DNA of 64,000 nt. Origin: Hyposmocoma kahamanoa. Lineage: Eukaryota; Arthropoda; Insecta; Lepidoptera; Cosmopterigidae. The position numbers and the translations under genes are program-made. Positions within the stretch are counted from its first letter, which is position 1, and each line of letters starts with the position of its first letter. Positions 34,012 through 44,793 of the stretch are shown here, in pieces. The DNA lies in NCBI RefSeq assembly GCF_003589595.1, contig NW_020653851.1:24458326-24522325 (forward strand). Direction: 5' to 3'. Below the pieces are notes generated by a model that saw only the letters and a list, made by a program, of their open reading frames with translations, had not been told where the DNA came from and made no database searches.

Positions 34012-36214
34012 AACGTACAAAGGTTATTATTATATTATATAAAGGTTATTCATATATTACTAGTAACTACTGCTAGTGATAGTCCATGATAGAAGAGAGA
34101 GGCTAGAGTCTAAAACAGATATCCAAAATAATATCAAATATGATTTCATGTTTTTGTATGTTTTTTTGTCGCGTATTTTTATTTTTTTATTTTATAGTAT
34201 TTTAAGTAAAATTTATAGTCATATTTAATTTATTTTATGAATAAAGAATTAACGTAACACGGCGTTTCAATTTTTTTTTTTTTTAATAAATATTGAGTAG
34301 TATTTACCAGGGAGAGATTTAAAATTTTGCAATTTTTTTTTTCTCTCCACTACGGGTAATTAAATAAAAATGAAATGCGTTTACAACCGTCATAGTTCCT
34401 ACTATTTACAAAAAAAATTGAAAGGCGTATCTCGAAAAACAAAAAAGTTACAGATTTTAGATCCGTAACTGACATAAATTTCCCATAGTGCGGCGCGGGC
34501 GGCGCGCGGGCGGTGCGCGGGCGGCCGGCCCTCGTATCACCATAATGGCGCATATACACTTCCTTCCTCAAATATATCCAAATAGACATTCGCTAAGATA
34601 ATAGTCTTCACTTTCACTTTGCGAGCAAGAACAGTGTGAGTCCAGTTGTGCAATCATGTGAATTAATGTATGTAGTACATTTCACATTCAATTTTCGTAG
34701 TAAGTTAGAATAATAAGTAGATTTATAATGATAGCATTAATTAAAAAGTAAAATATTATAAAATATTAACTTGCGTTTCCAGAGATTATTTTCTTGGCAC
34801 CTAAAGGAAATTTGAATTCACACTGAAATTTAAGTAAGTTGTTATCAATTTCGATAGTGATTTAGTCGTAATTCACGTATTTCGACTTTGTTATTACGTA
34901 CATATCCCTCGCAGTAATACTAGACGTAATAGTAACAATAATATTGGACGTCCAACCGTATGTCTTCACGTACCTATATCCAATCGTTCGTTCAGCGCCC
35001 GCGGCTCGATTCGACTCGTGAACGCGTCATGTCGGGCGCGGTTCTCCATGGCAGAAACGAACAACATGAATCTAACAGTCTATATTAGTATCATAATATT
35101 AATTTTTGTGGCATATGATTCACTATATAATACCATAAGTTGAGGGTACCAAAGAATGTGTTGCAAAGCACCGGTGTCTCCCCAGAGGCTCCACCCCGCA
35201 GCGACGACGTGCCGGCGCCATCGCCAGCGGCGGCGCAACTCCACTGCCACGGCGGAGAGCGGGCACGTTTTCAATAACCCGACACGACACGTAAATGTAT
35301 CACAAAAATCGTAAATGTATCTATCTAGCTAGACCCATAGAAGACCCAGTGTGTCATCCGACATTTAGAACAACGAATCGTTTCGAGCTAATGTCAACCC
35401 TTTACAAAACTAATAAAGCTCGTATTCCAGACCTATTCTATACTCAAATCAGGACTTGATTATGATTTCAAGCATTTTTTTATTCCAGAACACTACTCAA
35501 GCGTAGACTCTGTAATCAGAATCCATCTGAGCAATGTCAACGTACGTGACCGCTTACGACTTATTTTAAAACAATGCTCATTCCTAAACGGTACTCCGCT
35601 GTAAAATCTTGTCTTGAGTGTTGGCTAGGTACATCTGTGTTTACTTGAGTGAGGTCTTGGTCGCGCTTGAGCACTTATTATTTAGTTTGGATAGCGAAAA
35701 AATACAGCATTACAACGGATCCATTTCAGAATATTGATCACAATCAAAATACATATATTCAATGTTGAATATCATACTGAATTGCTTCGGATGTTGATGT
35801 TAATGTTGATGACCTACAAGAGCATAGATTTAAACAACGCTGTAGGTTCAACCAAGATTTGGTGACAAATTAGATTTTACCTGTTATAGGGGATGAGCTT
35901 TAAGCTCAACCCGACAATCGTGGATATGGCACCTGAAACAGATTCTGATTTGCGTGCGTTTTTATGCTACGGGATTATTCCAGATAAGTAGGTAAATGAA
36001 ACAAAACAGTGCGGTGCGTTGTGCGTTATTGGTACTAATACCCAGTTTTGTTTTCAATATTTCTAATAGTCATTTTTTTTCCGTTAAAGTACATTTATCT
36101 ACACACATATCATAAACTCTCTATAATTTGTTCAACAACCGCAAATTACGACCAGCATAAAGGTAAACTGTTTTGAACAAATATAACTGTTTTGTTCTAT
36201 GTTATTATTGCTTC
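34012..36214. other. No gene recognised
   Basis: AT-rich DNA with a GC-rich GGGCGGCGCGCGGG patch at 34488-34538 and another mixed patch at 35170-35270. No protein motif seen. Confidence 0.45.
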
Positions 36215-36242
36215 ATAATAACATCGAATTCGATGTTATTAT
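36199..36242. repeat. 28-bp perfect palindrome plus a third copy of its arm
   Basis: Positions 36215-36242 form an uninterrupted palindrome centred on the GAATTC at 36226-36231. The 10-mer ATGTTATTAT also occurs once more, directly, at 36199-36208, so the arm exists in three alternating copies. Confidence 0.92.
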
Positions 36243-37782
36243 TACATTCAAATTTCGAACATCTCTGAATAACAAAACAATCGTCTTTTAATGCCTTTCG
36301 ATAAGTAAGGATTCGCTCTGGGCCTTTTGGAAGGAAAAGTGTCGTTTTTATTTTGACTTTCAATTATTTTGTGAAATCTAGTTTAAAGTGGAAAAGTATA
36401 GTGCTATTGTGCCTTAATCGAAGATTAAAACGCGAAATTATACGAATCTCGAACTAAAATACCCGTATCGGCCCGTTCTAAGGAATCCCGAGTCAATCCA
36501 AGCACGCCGCCTCAAATTGCCTATCCTCTTTGTGGTGGCCATATTTACAGAAATATAATTAAAAGTTTATGTTTTCGGCTGAAGGACTTTGTTTCCATGG
36601 CCAGCAATAAATTAAAAAAAAATATTTCGATAAGTAACAGTCACATAAATTACTTTTTTTAACAGCCCGTGGCGGGCGCAAATGTAATTTTTTTTGTTAT
36701 TTTTGTTCCTGCAATGGAAAGGCAAAGGGAACTGAGGCGTTACAACTAGGTATTAATAAAAAGATACGAATGAATGGACGAAAACCGCACAGAACCATAG
36801 ACACAAAACTGACTCAACCTTGAGTGAAATCTTGAGTGTAATTCAGCTGGGTAAAGCACTGAGCACTATTCAAATATAAACGGAACGCTTGAGACTTGAA
36901 TAAATGCAGCAATGATCGTTACTTGATGATCACAGCGATACTTAAGTCACGTTCTAGAATACGACCCATAGTCTATTATAAGCTTGGTCATATAGTTCTC
37001 GGTAGGAAGTGTACAAAAGTTTTACATCTTTTATGTATCTTTTCTACATACATACATTTATTTAGGCGTGTTATTTAATTTAATGAAATAGATTTATAAA
37101 TTAATTTCAATATTATTTTTTATTATATTATATTTATGTTTGTGTTAACAAATCCAAAACACTTTCTAAGGAAAATCGATAACAAAAACCTACTCACTTG
37201 ATTGTTGTTCTGAGCTTGACACCTTTTTCACACATACGTTTTTGGTGGGTTATTATTGCTGATAATTTTTTTGGATATTTATTTTATAAACGCAAGGCAG
37301 ACGGAGCTTTCAAAAGACAATTCGCCAAAAACAGCACAGCAGTTACTCCGCCCCCAAATCCACCTAATGCGGTCGTTGCCCCCCACTCCACCGCACCCCT
37401 CCCCCCACTCGTTACTAATTACAGCCCTGGGACCACACCTAATCCCCTGTTTCAGCACTACGTTGTTCTCATACAATCCCACTGTGCTTTTTTCTACAGC
37501 GGACTTTATCTAAGCTCATCGGACGAATCAATTAATTAAGATTTGTACATCTTTTTGCGCTTTCAATTCTTAAGCTTTCACACTTTTAGACAGAACCCAC
37601 TCTACTGCATTTATGAATTTATGAATGTATTCTCGTAAATCGTAGCCATCTACGGCGGCGTGTCATGAGCGAGAACGTTATATTGAGTAGGACATTTTAT
37701 TGTAATGTAGTACTTTTATTTGTTCAATAGAGTGAATAAAATCTCCGCACTATAAATAAAAATAAGCTCTATTATCGTACCC
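36243..37782. other. No gene recognised
   Basis: A 113-codon open frame at 37198-37539 has a Pro-rich middle but no motif I recognise. It is not called. The remainder is AT-rich without structure. Confidence 0.4.
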
Positions 37783-37915
37783 ACCCACCACTGCTGGGCA
37801 CTGGTCTCCTCGAAAGAGAGGTGAACGCGATAATCTGTCATGCGGACTCAATGCGACTTGGGATCTGCGCACGTTTTTCAAGGATTGTGAATTATGTTCG
37901 ACGCACAAGTTTTAT
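37783..37915 (-). repeat. Fragment of RTE-tailed SINE/LINE
   Basis: CCCACCACTGCTGGGCACTG followed by an AGAGAGG segment and ATGCGACTTGGGATCTGCGC is the reverse-sense 3' region of the CAGCAGTGGG-type repeats seen complete at 27.5 kb. Confidence 0.5.
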
Positions 37916-37984
37916 CACAATATTTTGTATCGTTACTAAACATTAACATGAACATGTTACGTAACTCAAAATTTAAAGTCACCG

Positions 37985-38290
37985 CCACAGAGGTAAAGCT
38001 CCTTGTGAAAGAGTTCGTCCAGGGAAGTATCCATCTTACTTATTTCTGCCGCCAAGTAAAAACGTGAGCATAACTGCGTGCCGATTTTAAAGGGTAAGGA
38101 TGGTGAAATTACACGCGTATAGGACTTGTCAACTTATGTCTCAGGGTGACGGGCGGAGTGGCAGTGCCCTTAGCGATTTAAAGCTCTGGGAGGCACTGCA
38201 ACTGTTATGGACAGGCGTGTAGCTTACCAGCAGGCGCACGACTTGTTCTCTCACTTGTTGTCTGTCACTTGGTAATTAAAAAAAAATAAA
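37985..38290 (+). repeat. Family A dispersed repeat, copy 6
   Basis: A full-length but gapped copy. Beyond its A-run it continues AAATGTATAGTTTTATTGCAT, which matches the continuation of copy 7 (ACATATAGTTTAATTGCAT). The element may therefore extend ~25 bp past the A-run. Confidence 0.9.
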
Positions 38291-38469
38291 TGTATAGTTT
38301 TATTGCATACCGCAAGTTCACGCCGCGATGACCTGGGTTTTTTCGGTTTCTATATATAAAATATAACAGGACATTTTTCGGAGAATGCCCACATCAAAGG
38401 CATTCACAGGCCCTTTATCAAATATATTTGGCTTTTCAATTAATACTAACTTATTAAATTAGTAAGTAG

Positions 38470-38645
38470 TAAGTCCCATTCAAAATATACAGTGTCAGAC
38501 AATCTACTCCTTGGCACTATCCAGTACACCCCACCAGAACTAATTTACAAAAGTTTATTGCCTAAATTGATCCTACCGGGAATCAAAACGGCTTCTTTGC
38601 CAGCCACAAAACTAGCCAGTGCTCCAGCACCAAGGTCGTAGAAAT
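38470..38645 (-). repeat. tRNA-derived SINE, family 2, copy 2
   Basis: In the reverse sense it has a TGGCTAGTTTTGTGGCTGGC head, TTTTGATTCCCGG box B-like sequence, CAATTTAGG ... AACTTTTGTAAATT stem region and GTGTACTGGATAGTGCC. It aligns with the copy at 28.93-29.17 kb. Confidence 0.6.
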
Positions 38646-39332
38646 TAAGGCCAGGAACTTTTATTTACCGCCGGTACTCTGCTCGGAATCACTGAGAGCT
38701 TGTTTTGCCCACGAAACCATCATATAATAACTAATAAATAGATACAATTAATAACCATGGGTCATTAGAGTTGCCTTTGTCAAAACCCACAAAATAATAT
38801 ATAACTGCAAGAGGCAGAATATTCAACACTATCTCTCAATACTTATTTTATAACCTTGTGTGAGTCCTTATCGCAATGAATGTATATATCTGTTGTACTC
38901 GTATTTGTGGTTATTAAGTTCGTCAATAAGCACCATCTCGAGGTAATATCTATAATTCAAAGATGGTGAATACTGTATGAAACGTGATTTCTCTTCTTCT
39001 GGTTTGTTTATCTAAATTCGTAAAATGCATCCGAGTATACTCGCTGTATTTTTCTTGAGTTCAACGTCAAAGCGCCTAAATAAATTATCCCAGCGCTTGG
39101 CCGTCACTCGCTACAGCAAGATTAATATTCCGCTGACCTCCTCCGTCCCCCGTCGCCGTCCTGTCCCGCCCCGCACCTAGTAAGTCCTCTTATTAAATAA
39201 CAAATCAATTTTTTTTAATGTGGCTAAAGTCCGAACCGCTGTTCATCAACCCATGTGAATGTTTTGCCTTCCGATCGAAGGCCTTTATTGTTTTATGAAT
39301 TTAGTTTCCAGCTTATGAATGAGGTGGTAAAG

Positions 39333-39375
39333 GGGGTAGCTCAGTGGGAGAGCGGTTGCTACCCACTGAGAGGTG
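39333..39375 (+). repeat. tRNA-like fragment
   Basis: GGGGGTAGCTCAGTGGGAGA resembles a tRNA 5' half with a box A. TCAGTGGG and its inverse CCCACTGA form a short stem. No box B (GGTTCGAATCC) or acceptor 3' half follows, so it is a relic, not a tRNA gene. Confidence 0.45.
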
Positions 39376-39464
39376 GACTCATTTATCTATAACTCTATCT
39401 TCGAAGTTACGTATACTTGTGAAGGTTTAGTAGCGATCATTTTCGCTAATGACGAAGGAACAAT

Positions 39465-40030
39465 TGTATAGACCGATGACATTTGTGCCGATTGTATCAA
39501 AGATTTTTGATAAGTTGATGCATAAACGAATAATAAGTTTCACAAAGAAATTTGACATAAATTAAGGCACCGATAAATCGACGACATTAGCATGTTTTCA
39601 AATAATGCATGAAATAGTAACTTAAAAGACAAAAAGAATGTTGTTGGTATATTCTTTGATACCTATGTATGTCAAAAACTTCCGATTTTGTAGATCACAA
39701 CATAGTGTTAAATAAACTACAAAACTATGGAATAAATAAACGACTGTTATTCAGCTTATATATAAATGATCTTCCCAAAGTGACATTGATCATAATAAAT
39801 TAATTATTAATAACACAGCAATCTCAATAACAAAATGGTTAAAATTAAATTATTTCAATGTTAACATTAACAAAAATGGTTACATACAATTTATAAATAA
39901 TATTAGATACGGATTCTTGTTATGGAGAAACAGTGCTGATGCTTACTATACTTTTATAGCACAGCAAAGATGTGTGCGAACAATATGTAGAGCACCACTA
40001 GATTTCCGGAAACTCTGAAATATTCAGAAC
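39465..40030 (+). pseudogene. Deeply decayed non-LTR reverse transcriptase
   Basis: Short conserved RT blocks occur in the correct order across frames. They are RPMTFVPIVSKIFDKLMHKR (the RPISLLPIFSKIFEK-type block), STTLACFQ, FRFCRSQHSV (where AFDFVDHNIL is usual), a WLKLNYFNVNINK segment, and FLLWRNSADAYYTFIAQQRC with VRTICRA. The ~570 bp replaces about 1.2 kb in an intact element, so large internal deletions have removed the catalytic YADD box. Decay is much deeper than at 42 kb. Confidence 0.55.
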
Positions 40031-40107
40031 CTCAGTCTCTCATAATTCTAAAATCTATGTACCTACATTTGTACGAACACATTAATATGAAGATCGAACA
40101 CTAATAA

Positions 40108-40186
40108 AAAATCCTTTGGTCCGGGTGGACCAACGAATCAACGTCTTCCAGCAAACCGTGCCAGATACTATGCCAACTAAGCTACG
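40108..40186 (-). repeat. tRNA-derived SINE, family 3, copy 1
   Basis: In the reverse sense, a box A-like TAGCTTAGTTGG is followed by CACGGTTTGCTGGAAGACGT. The latter matches the second copy at 40.5 kb. The box B region is diverged. Confidence 0.5.
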
Positions 40187-40495
40187 GAACGAATTAACGG
40201 AGCTTACGATTATTTTCTATGTGCTTGTTGCAGATCTTTGTATTTGGTTTTAACTACTTTTTACCGTGGTTCCGTCTGTGAGAGATGTCTCAAAGATGAA
40301 GAAGAAATAGATGTATTTCTCCACTCAGCCAGGTAACTTTACATCAACCAGCAGCTGACAGAGACGTCGCTTTAGCAATTGTAATTTTTCAGTTTATTGA
40401 ATGTCGCGATGTTTGACCACCTGATATTCAATTATTTTTGTGAAATTACTCCACTAGTTTGTTACAATTATTAATACAAAGATACTAAGAAAATT

Positions 40496-40590
40496 ATCCT
40501 TCGATCCGGCTGGATTCGAACCGACGTATTCCAGCAAACCGTGGCAGACACTATGGGATAACGATAGTCAGCTAGTTCGTTCCGCGACTT
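40496..40590 (-). repeat. tRNA-derived SINE, family 3, copy 2
   Basis: The reverse sense shows TAGCTGACTATCG, then CACGGTTTGCTGGAATACGT and a perfect box B, GGTTCGAATCC. It shares the CCACGGTTTGCTGGAA block with copy 1, 310 bp upstream. Confidence 0.55.
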
Positions 40591-40604
40591 AGTCCGTGAA
40601 TTGA

Positions 40605-40740
40605 AAACATCGATGAAATCGGCACGTCGAAGAAGTGTCAGACTTCTTCTCTCTCTTCTCTCTCTTCAAACTCTTGGTAAACTTGTAAACTTCCCAACAT
40701 GTATTATGGTCTAAACCCACATTTACAAATGTCACTATTA
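40605..40740 (+). repeat. Fragment of RTE-tailed SINE
   Basis: AACATCGATGAAATCGGCAC, CGTCGAAGAAG and a later ACTTCCCAACATG/AAACCCACATTTAC match the middle of the SINE at 27.5 kb with insertions. The tail is missing. Confidence 0.5.
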
Positions 40741-40755
40741 TGCTTTTACACAATT

Positions 40756-41062
40756 TTAGCAGTAGAGCTCCTTGTGAAAGAGCTCGTTCAGGGAAATGCT
40801 GCCACCTTATCTATTTCTGCCGCTAAGCCGTAGTGTGAGCATTACTGCATTCCGGTTTTGAAGGATAAGGGTGCTGGTGAAATTACAGGCACATGGGACT
40901 TGTCAACTTATGTCTCAGTGTGACGGGCGCAGTAACAATGCCCCTCAGATGTTTGCGATTTAAAGGTCTGAGTGGCACTGCAACTGTTACGGACAGGCGT
41001 GTAGCTTACCAGCAGGCACACGACTGGTACATCCGTCACTTGGTATTCAAAAAAAATTAAAC
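40756..41062 (+). repeat. Family A dispersed repeat, copy 7
   Basis: A full-length, well-preserved copy from AGTAGAGCTCCTTGTGAAAG to TCACTTGGTATTCAAAAAAA. It shares extra 3' sequence with copy 6. Confidence 0.92.
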
Positions 41063-41539
41063 ATATAGTTTAATTGCATTTCGTGATTTTCTTTTGGGAA
41101 GCTAAAGTTCTGCTCGACAATTTCGATTGTTACTGACACATCTACACTATTATGAGCATATGTTATCTATTATCATTTGAATAATCAACAGCACAGCGAA
41201 TAAATAAATTGTAACATTACAGCATGTGCATTGAGCGAACTAGAGCGGAACACGCCGCAGTACACAATAAAGAGCTGAATATTCAAATCATGACACTCCC
41301 GATTCTAGTATATGTCATACGTACCTACATACATATATATCAGTATGTACATGGTGTTTATATTCGAGCATACAAGTAAACAACGGAGGATCGTTAACTA
41401 TAGTTAGCACTTCCGCTTATGTTCCACAGGCGACGCGAAGTGGTGTGAACTAGCAATGTTGGTAGGCCGATTATCAATTGCAATTTAAATTTCTCAATCC
41501 TGTTGAAGAATGTGTTCAGATAGGTCAGTTTTGTTAATA

Positions 41540-41578
41540 ATAAAAATAATAAGAAATTTATTTCTCTTCACAAATATC
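41540..41578 (-). repeat. LINE 3' tip, interrupted by insertion
   Basis: AATAAGAAATTTATTTCTCTTCAC is the same type of minus-oriented LINE 3' end as at 19.83 kb. It stops at the 8-bp duplication of the element that starts at 41587, so it is probably the target of that insertion. Confidence 0.4.
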
Positions 41579-41959
41579 GGTTAGTGCTTAGAATAATAAC
41601 GCATAGAATGATAGTTTCATAAAAAACGAACTGTCACAATTGAGGCAAAAATCAAATTCATGTAGGCGTAAGCAACTTGTATTTACGCTCGTCGGCACGC
41701 ACACAAATATACAAATAATGATGCCATTGAATAACATTTCCCTCAAAAGTGGGGAAATTGTATCTTGCTTAACTTATCGTTAAGTTAGAGGTGCCTACAG
41801 ATTTGCTCGATTTTGTCGATCGTTACTGTCGATCAGGTGCCTACAGATATGCTCGATTTTCTCGATCGTTACTGTTGATCGACAACGTCAAGTGATAGGA
41901 ATTTTCAAAAATTTATTTTTGGTAGTCCTTATGGAAATGGCATTCTCATTTCTCATTTA

Positions 41960-43120
41960 TTATTTTCATAATGGACATTAACAAATGCTTTCGTTATTCA
42001 AAATCTGTACTTTTCGCAGATGATATGAAAATCCTAAAGGTTATCAACAATTCATCTGATATCCGTGATCTGCAGGAAGATCTCTTGCGGTTCGAACAAT
42101 ATTGCATTACGAATAAATTAGACCTAAATGTAACTAAGTGCTTCTGTTTGACTTTCTCTCGTAAAAATAACAAAATAGAATCTAAATATATACTCCATAA
42201 TCACAATTTAACTAGAGTCAATAATATTAAGGATTTGGGTGTCATACATGATAGTAAATTAATCTTTAAAGATCATATTGATCATATTGCAAGTAAGGCT
42301 TCAAAGGCCCTCGGGTTCGTTATCCGTATGTCCAACGATTTGAAATCTTTGAAAACTATTAAAGTTTTGTACTGCGCCTTCGTGCGTAGTCATCTTGAGT
42401 ACGCTTCCTGTGTATGGAATCCCCAATACAACATCTTTATCACGCGATTAGAGAATATACAAAAAAGATTTTTGCGATTTCTTGATTTTAAGACCAGACA
42501 ACAGTCCGTGGATTACGAACACCGTTGCAAGCGGTATCATTTTCTGCCTCTTCAAGTGCGTCGTGAAGTGAATGATCTTTGTTTTCTATCCAAATTGGCT
42601 AATGCTGGCATTGACTGTCCGGAATTATTGTCTAAAATCGGTCTCCGTACTAACTCATTGACTTTGCGGCGTCGCCCGTTGCTTCACATTCCCATAGCTC
42701 ACACAAATTATAGACAAAACACATTCATGATACGCGGCTGTAGTACCTATAACAGGTATGACACTGAATATGACTTTGATTTGTTTGAAACAAGCACAGC
42801 AACTATTCGAAGAACTATAACTTTGAATTATTTTGGACGGTATTAATTGCAGGTGTGCTCAAGCTGCATATTTCGTTATGTGTACATCATTGTTTAATTT
42901 ACTATAATGGCTTAACATTGCAAAATTTTCCGGTTTTTCTTTTCTTTTCTTTGGTCTGTATAAATAGTAAACTATAAATAAAGCTCTTAATTTGCTATTT
43001 TTGATATGCATAAGTGGAGGTTTGTAATAGGCTCTTTGATGTTGTTTAGTTTGTATTTTATATTTTGTATTAATAGCTGTAAACCTTCCTAAAATAAATA
43101 AATAAATAAATAAAATAAAA
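41960..43120 (+). mobile_element. 5'-truncated Jockey/CR1-group LINE
   Basis: RT coding sequence (41971-42846) and an AT-rich 3' UTR end in an (AAAT)n tail at 43092-43120, which abuts the first 99-bp tandem unit. It was inserted into the foldback-like element. Confidence 0.8.
41971..42846 (+). pseudogene. Reverse transcriptase, C-terminal 291 codons
   Basis: This is an open frame, without internal stops, for the second half of a non-LTR RT that would copy LINE RNA at a nicked target. It starts just upstream of the catalytic box, present as FADD (SVLFADDMKIL, residues ~12-22), a Tyr-to-Phe variant. It continues with LDLNVTKC, FSRKNN, NNIKDLGVIHDSKLIFKDHI, SKALGFVIRM, HLEYASCVWNP and NIQKRFLRFL. 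About 60% of ORF2 is missing 5', so it cannot act. The lack of stops suggests a fairly recent insertion compared with the LINE fossils at 39.5 and 53.6 kb. The N-terminal ATG is chance. Confidence 0.85.
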
Positions 43121-43545
43121 TTTCTAAATCCAAGATGGCGGACACGTCTTTTCGAATAAATGCAATATGGGAATCGTTTTCGAGGTATTCGAGGTGCTCA
43201 TCACGAATATGGCATTTATTTCTAAATCCAAGATGGCGGACACGACTTTTGAAATAAATGCAATATGGGTATCATTTTCGAGGTATTTGGGGGTGCTCAT
43301 TACGAATATGGCACTCATTTCTAAATTCAAGATGGCGGGCACGATTTTTCATATAATGGCAAATTGGGGATCGTTTTCGAAGTATTTGGGGGTGCTCATT
43401 AAGAACATGGCACTAATTTCTAAATCCAAGATGGCGGGCACGATTTTTCGAATAATGGCAAGTTGGGTGTCGTTTTCAAGGTATTAGGGGCTGCTCATTC
43501 CGAATATAGCACGTATTTCTAAATCCAAGTTGGCAAAGGATTAGA
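43121..43545. repeat. ~99-bp tandem repeat, 4+ units
   Basis: Unit starts (TTTCTAAATCCAAGATGGCG) fall at 43121, 43219, 43318, 43417 and 43516, so the period is 98-99 bp. Since 99 is divisible by three, an open frame with a ~33-residue period runs through on the plus strand (43167-43487), and a shorter one on the minus strand. These are repeat artefacts unless shown to be expressed. Confidence 0.92.
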
Positions 43546-44793
43546 AGAAGAAGAATTAGAAGTCTTGTCCCCCATCTTGTATTCAGATATACATGCCATT
43601 TCCTTATGGTTTACCAAAAATACATTTTTGAAAATTGTTGTCAACCATCATGGATTTAGAAATTAATGCTACTTTCGTAATAAGCACTCTAAAACTCCTC
43701 GAAAACGTCTGTAATTCTCAATAGTTACTGTCGATCGACAATGTCGAGCAAATATGTAGGCACCTTATTAAATACTACTCAATTCTTATTTAACTCATAT
43801 ATGAACAAAAACCTACAAGCGAGTTTAAGTGCGACTATCGGATTTGAATATATAAATAGCCTGATATTATGTTTATATGGAAAGTACACAATAACAATTA
43901 CGAACCTGAACCTGAAAGTTATTTATACACGATTTTGGAGAACTGACGATGACTTTTTAGTCAGTGTTAGTTTCCTGAAATAATTTTAGTTAAGAACTTT
44001 TGAGTCTGGGCAAGACAATTTTTTTAAATGAGTGTATGATGAACAAGAATAATGATTTTTCACATGAAACGAATGAAGGCAAATACTAAATATATTTCGT
44101 AAAAATAGCTAACGTAAATTCCCTACAATGTTGTTACGGCGGTGTACATTGGTAGAAATTTTGCAACTGTCGCGATATTGCCTATTCTCAAAAAATTACG
44201 TAATATAATTATTTTGAAACAGAATAGCAAAATGGGGAGAAAAAACCCGTTACTTTGCAACATTTTCGTAACTTGTTGCAACGAAATTAATTTTCCATTT
44301 TAGTGAATATTTACATAAAAATACAAGTTGAAACGCGTTACTTCCTTGTGGAATGTGATGTTAGTGTCTATTTTATATTTGTCTGATCTATTTTTAAACC
44401 CAATTACCGCACATTTCGTCATTTTTAGCAAAAATTTTTGAGCTGCTCGCGGTGCAACTTGACCTTGAGCACTGACAGCCCGCTCGCTCGTGTAAGCCCA
44501 TAGGGCGTCCTACAATTTGCCTCACTTAGCGTGTGCGGGCTAGGTTTCTATGCGTTATTATTCTAAGGGTTAGTGTATGTCTGTGCGCATTTGTAAAGTT
44601 GTATGTCCATACACGATAGATGTGGGTTGTAACATTTTCGTTAACATTCGATATTGTCACAATTAATTTGTGCTTCAATAAAAGTTTTTGTGTCCATATA
44701 ATTTAGCACATTATAAATGTAAAAATAATTTTCCTCAAACATGCTCGGAAATGTTTGCATTACTTTCAAAAAACGAACACGGGAAGTTAGTCA

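Larger units (their letters stand above)
41791..43766. mobile_element. Foldback-like element with long inverted arms
   Basis: The left end is AGGTGCCTACAGATTTGCTC. It repeats as a direct 46-bp duplication with a second start near 41837. The right end is TGTAGGCACCT at 43757-43766. Further in, TTTTCAAAAATTTATTTTTGG ... GGAAATGGCAT on the left is inverted near 43585-43640. The interior holds ~99-bp tandem repeats and a LINE fragment. The target duplication is unclear. Confidence 0.65.
41587..44567. mobile_element. 2,981-bp TIR element with 8-bp target duplication
   Basis: Both ends carry the inverted terminus starting CTTAGAATAATAACGCATAG, and both are flanked by a perfect GGTTAGTG (41579-41586 and 44568-44575). 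An 8-bp duplication fits hAT-like transposons; P and Merlin groups also make 8-bp or similar duplications. No transposase frame is present, so the copy is non-autonomous and swollen by nested insertions. The outer ~300 bp at the right and ~80 bp at the left are retained in the 389-bp derivative at 61911. Confidence 0.85.

Noticed and set aside
37198..37539. 113-codon plus-strand frame with a Pro-rich middle
   Set aside because: No recognisable domain, no clear splice or start context, and a cytosine-rich stretch explains the openness.
41579..41586. GGTTAGTG duplication as chance
   Set aside because: The chance explanation was dropped because an independent perfect 8-bp duplication flanks the 17-bp relic at 44794-44826.
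43124..43487. Open frames of ~70-106 codons on both strands
   Set aside because: Caused by the ~99-bp tandem repeat whose period is a multiple of three.
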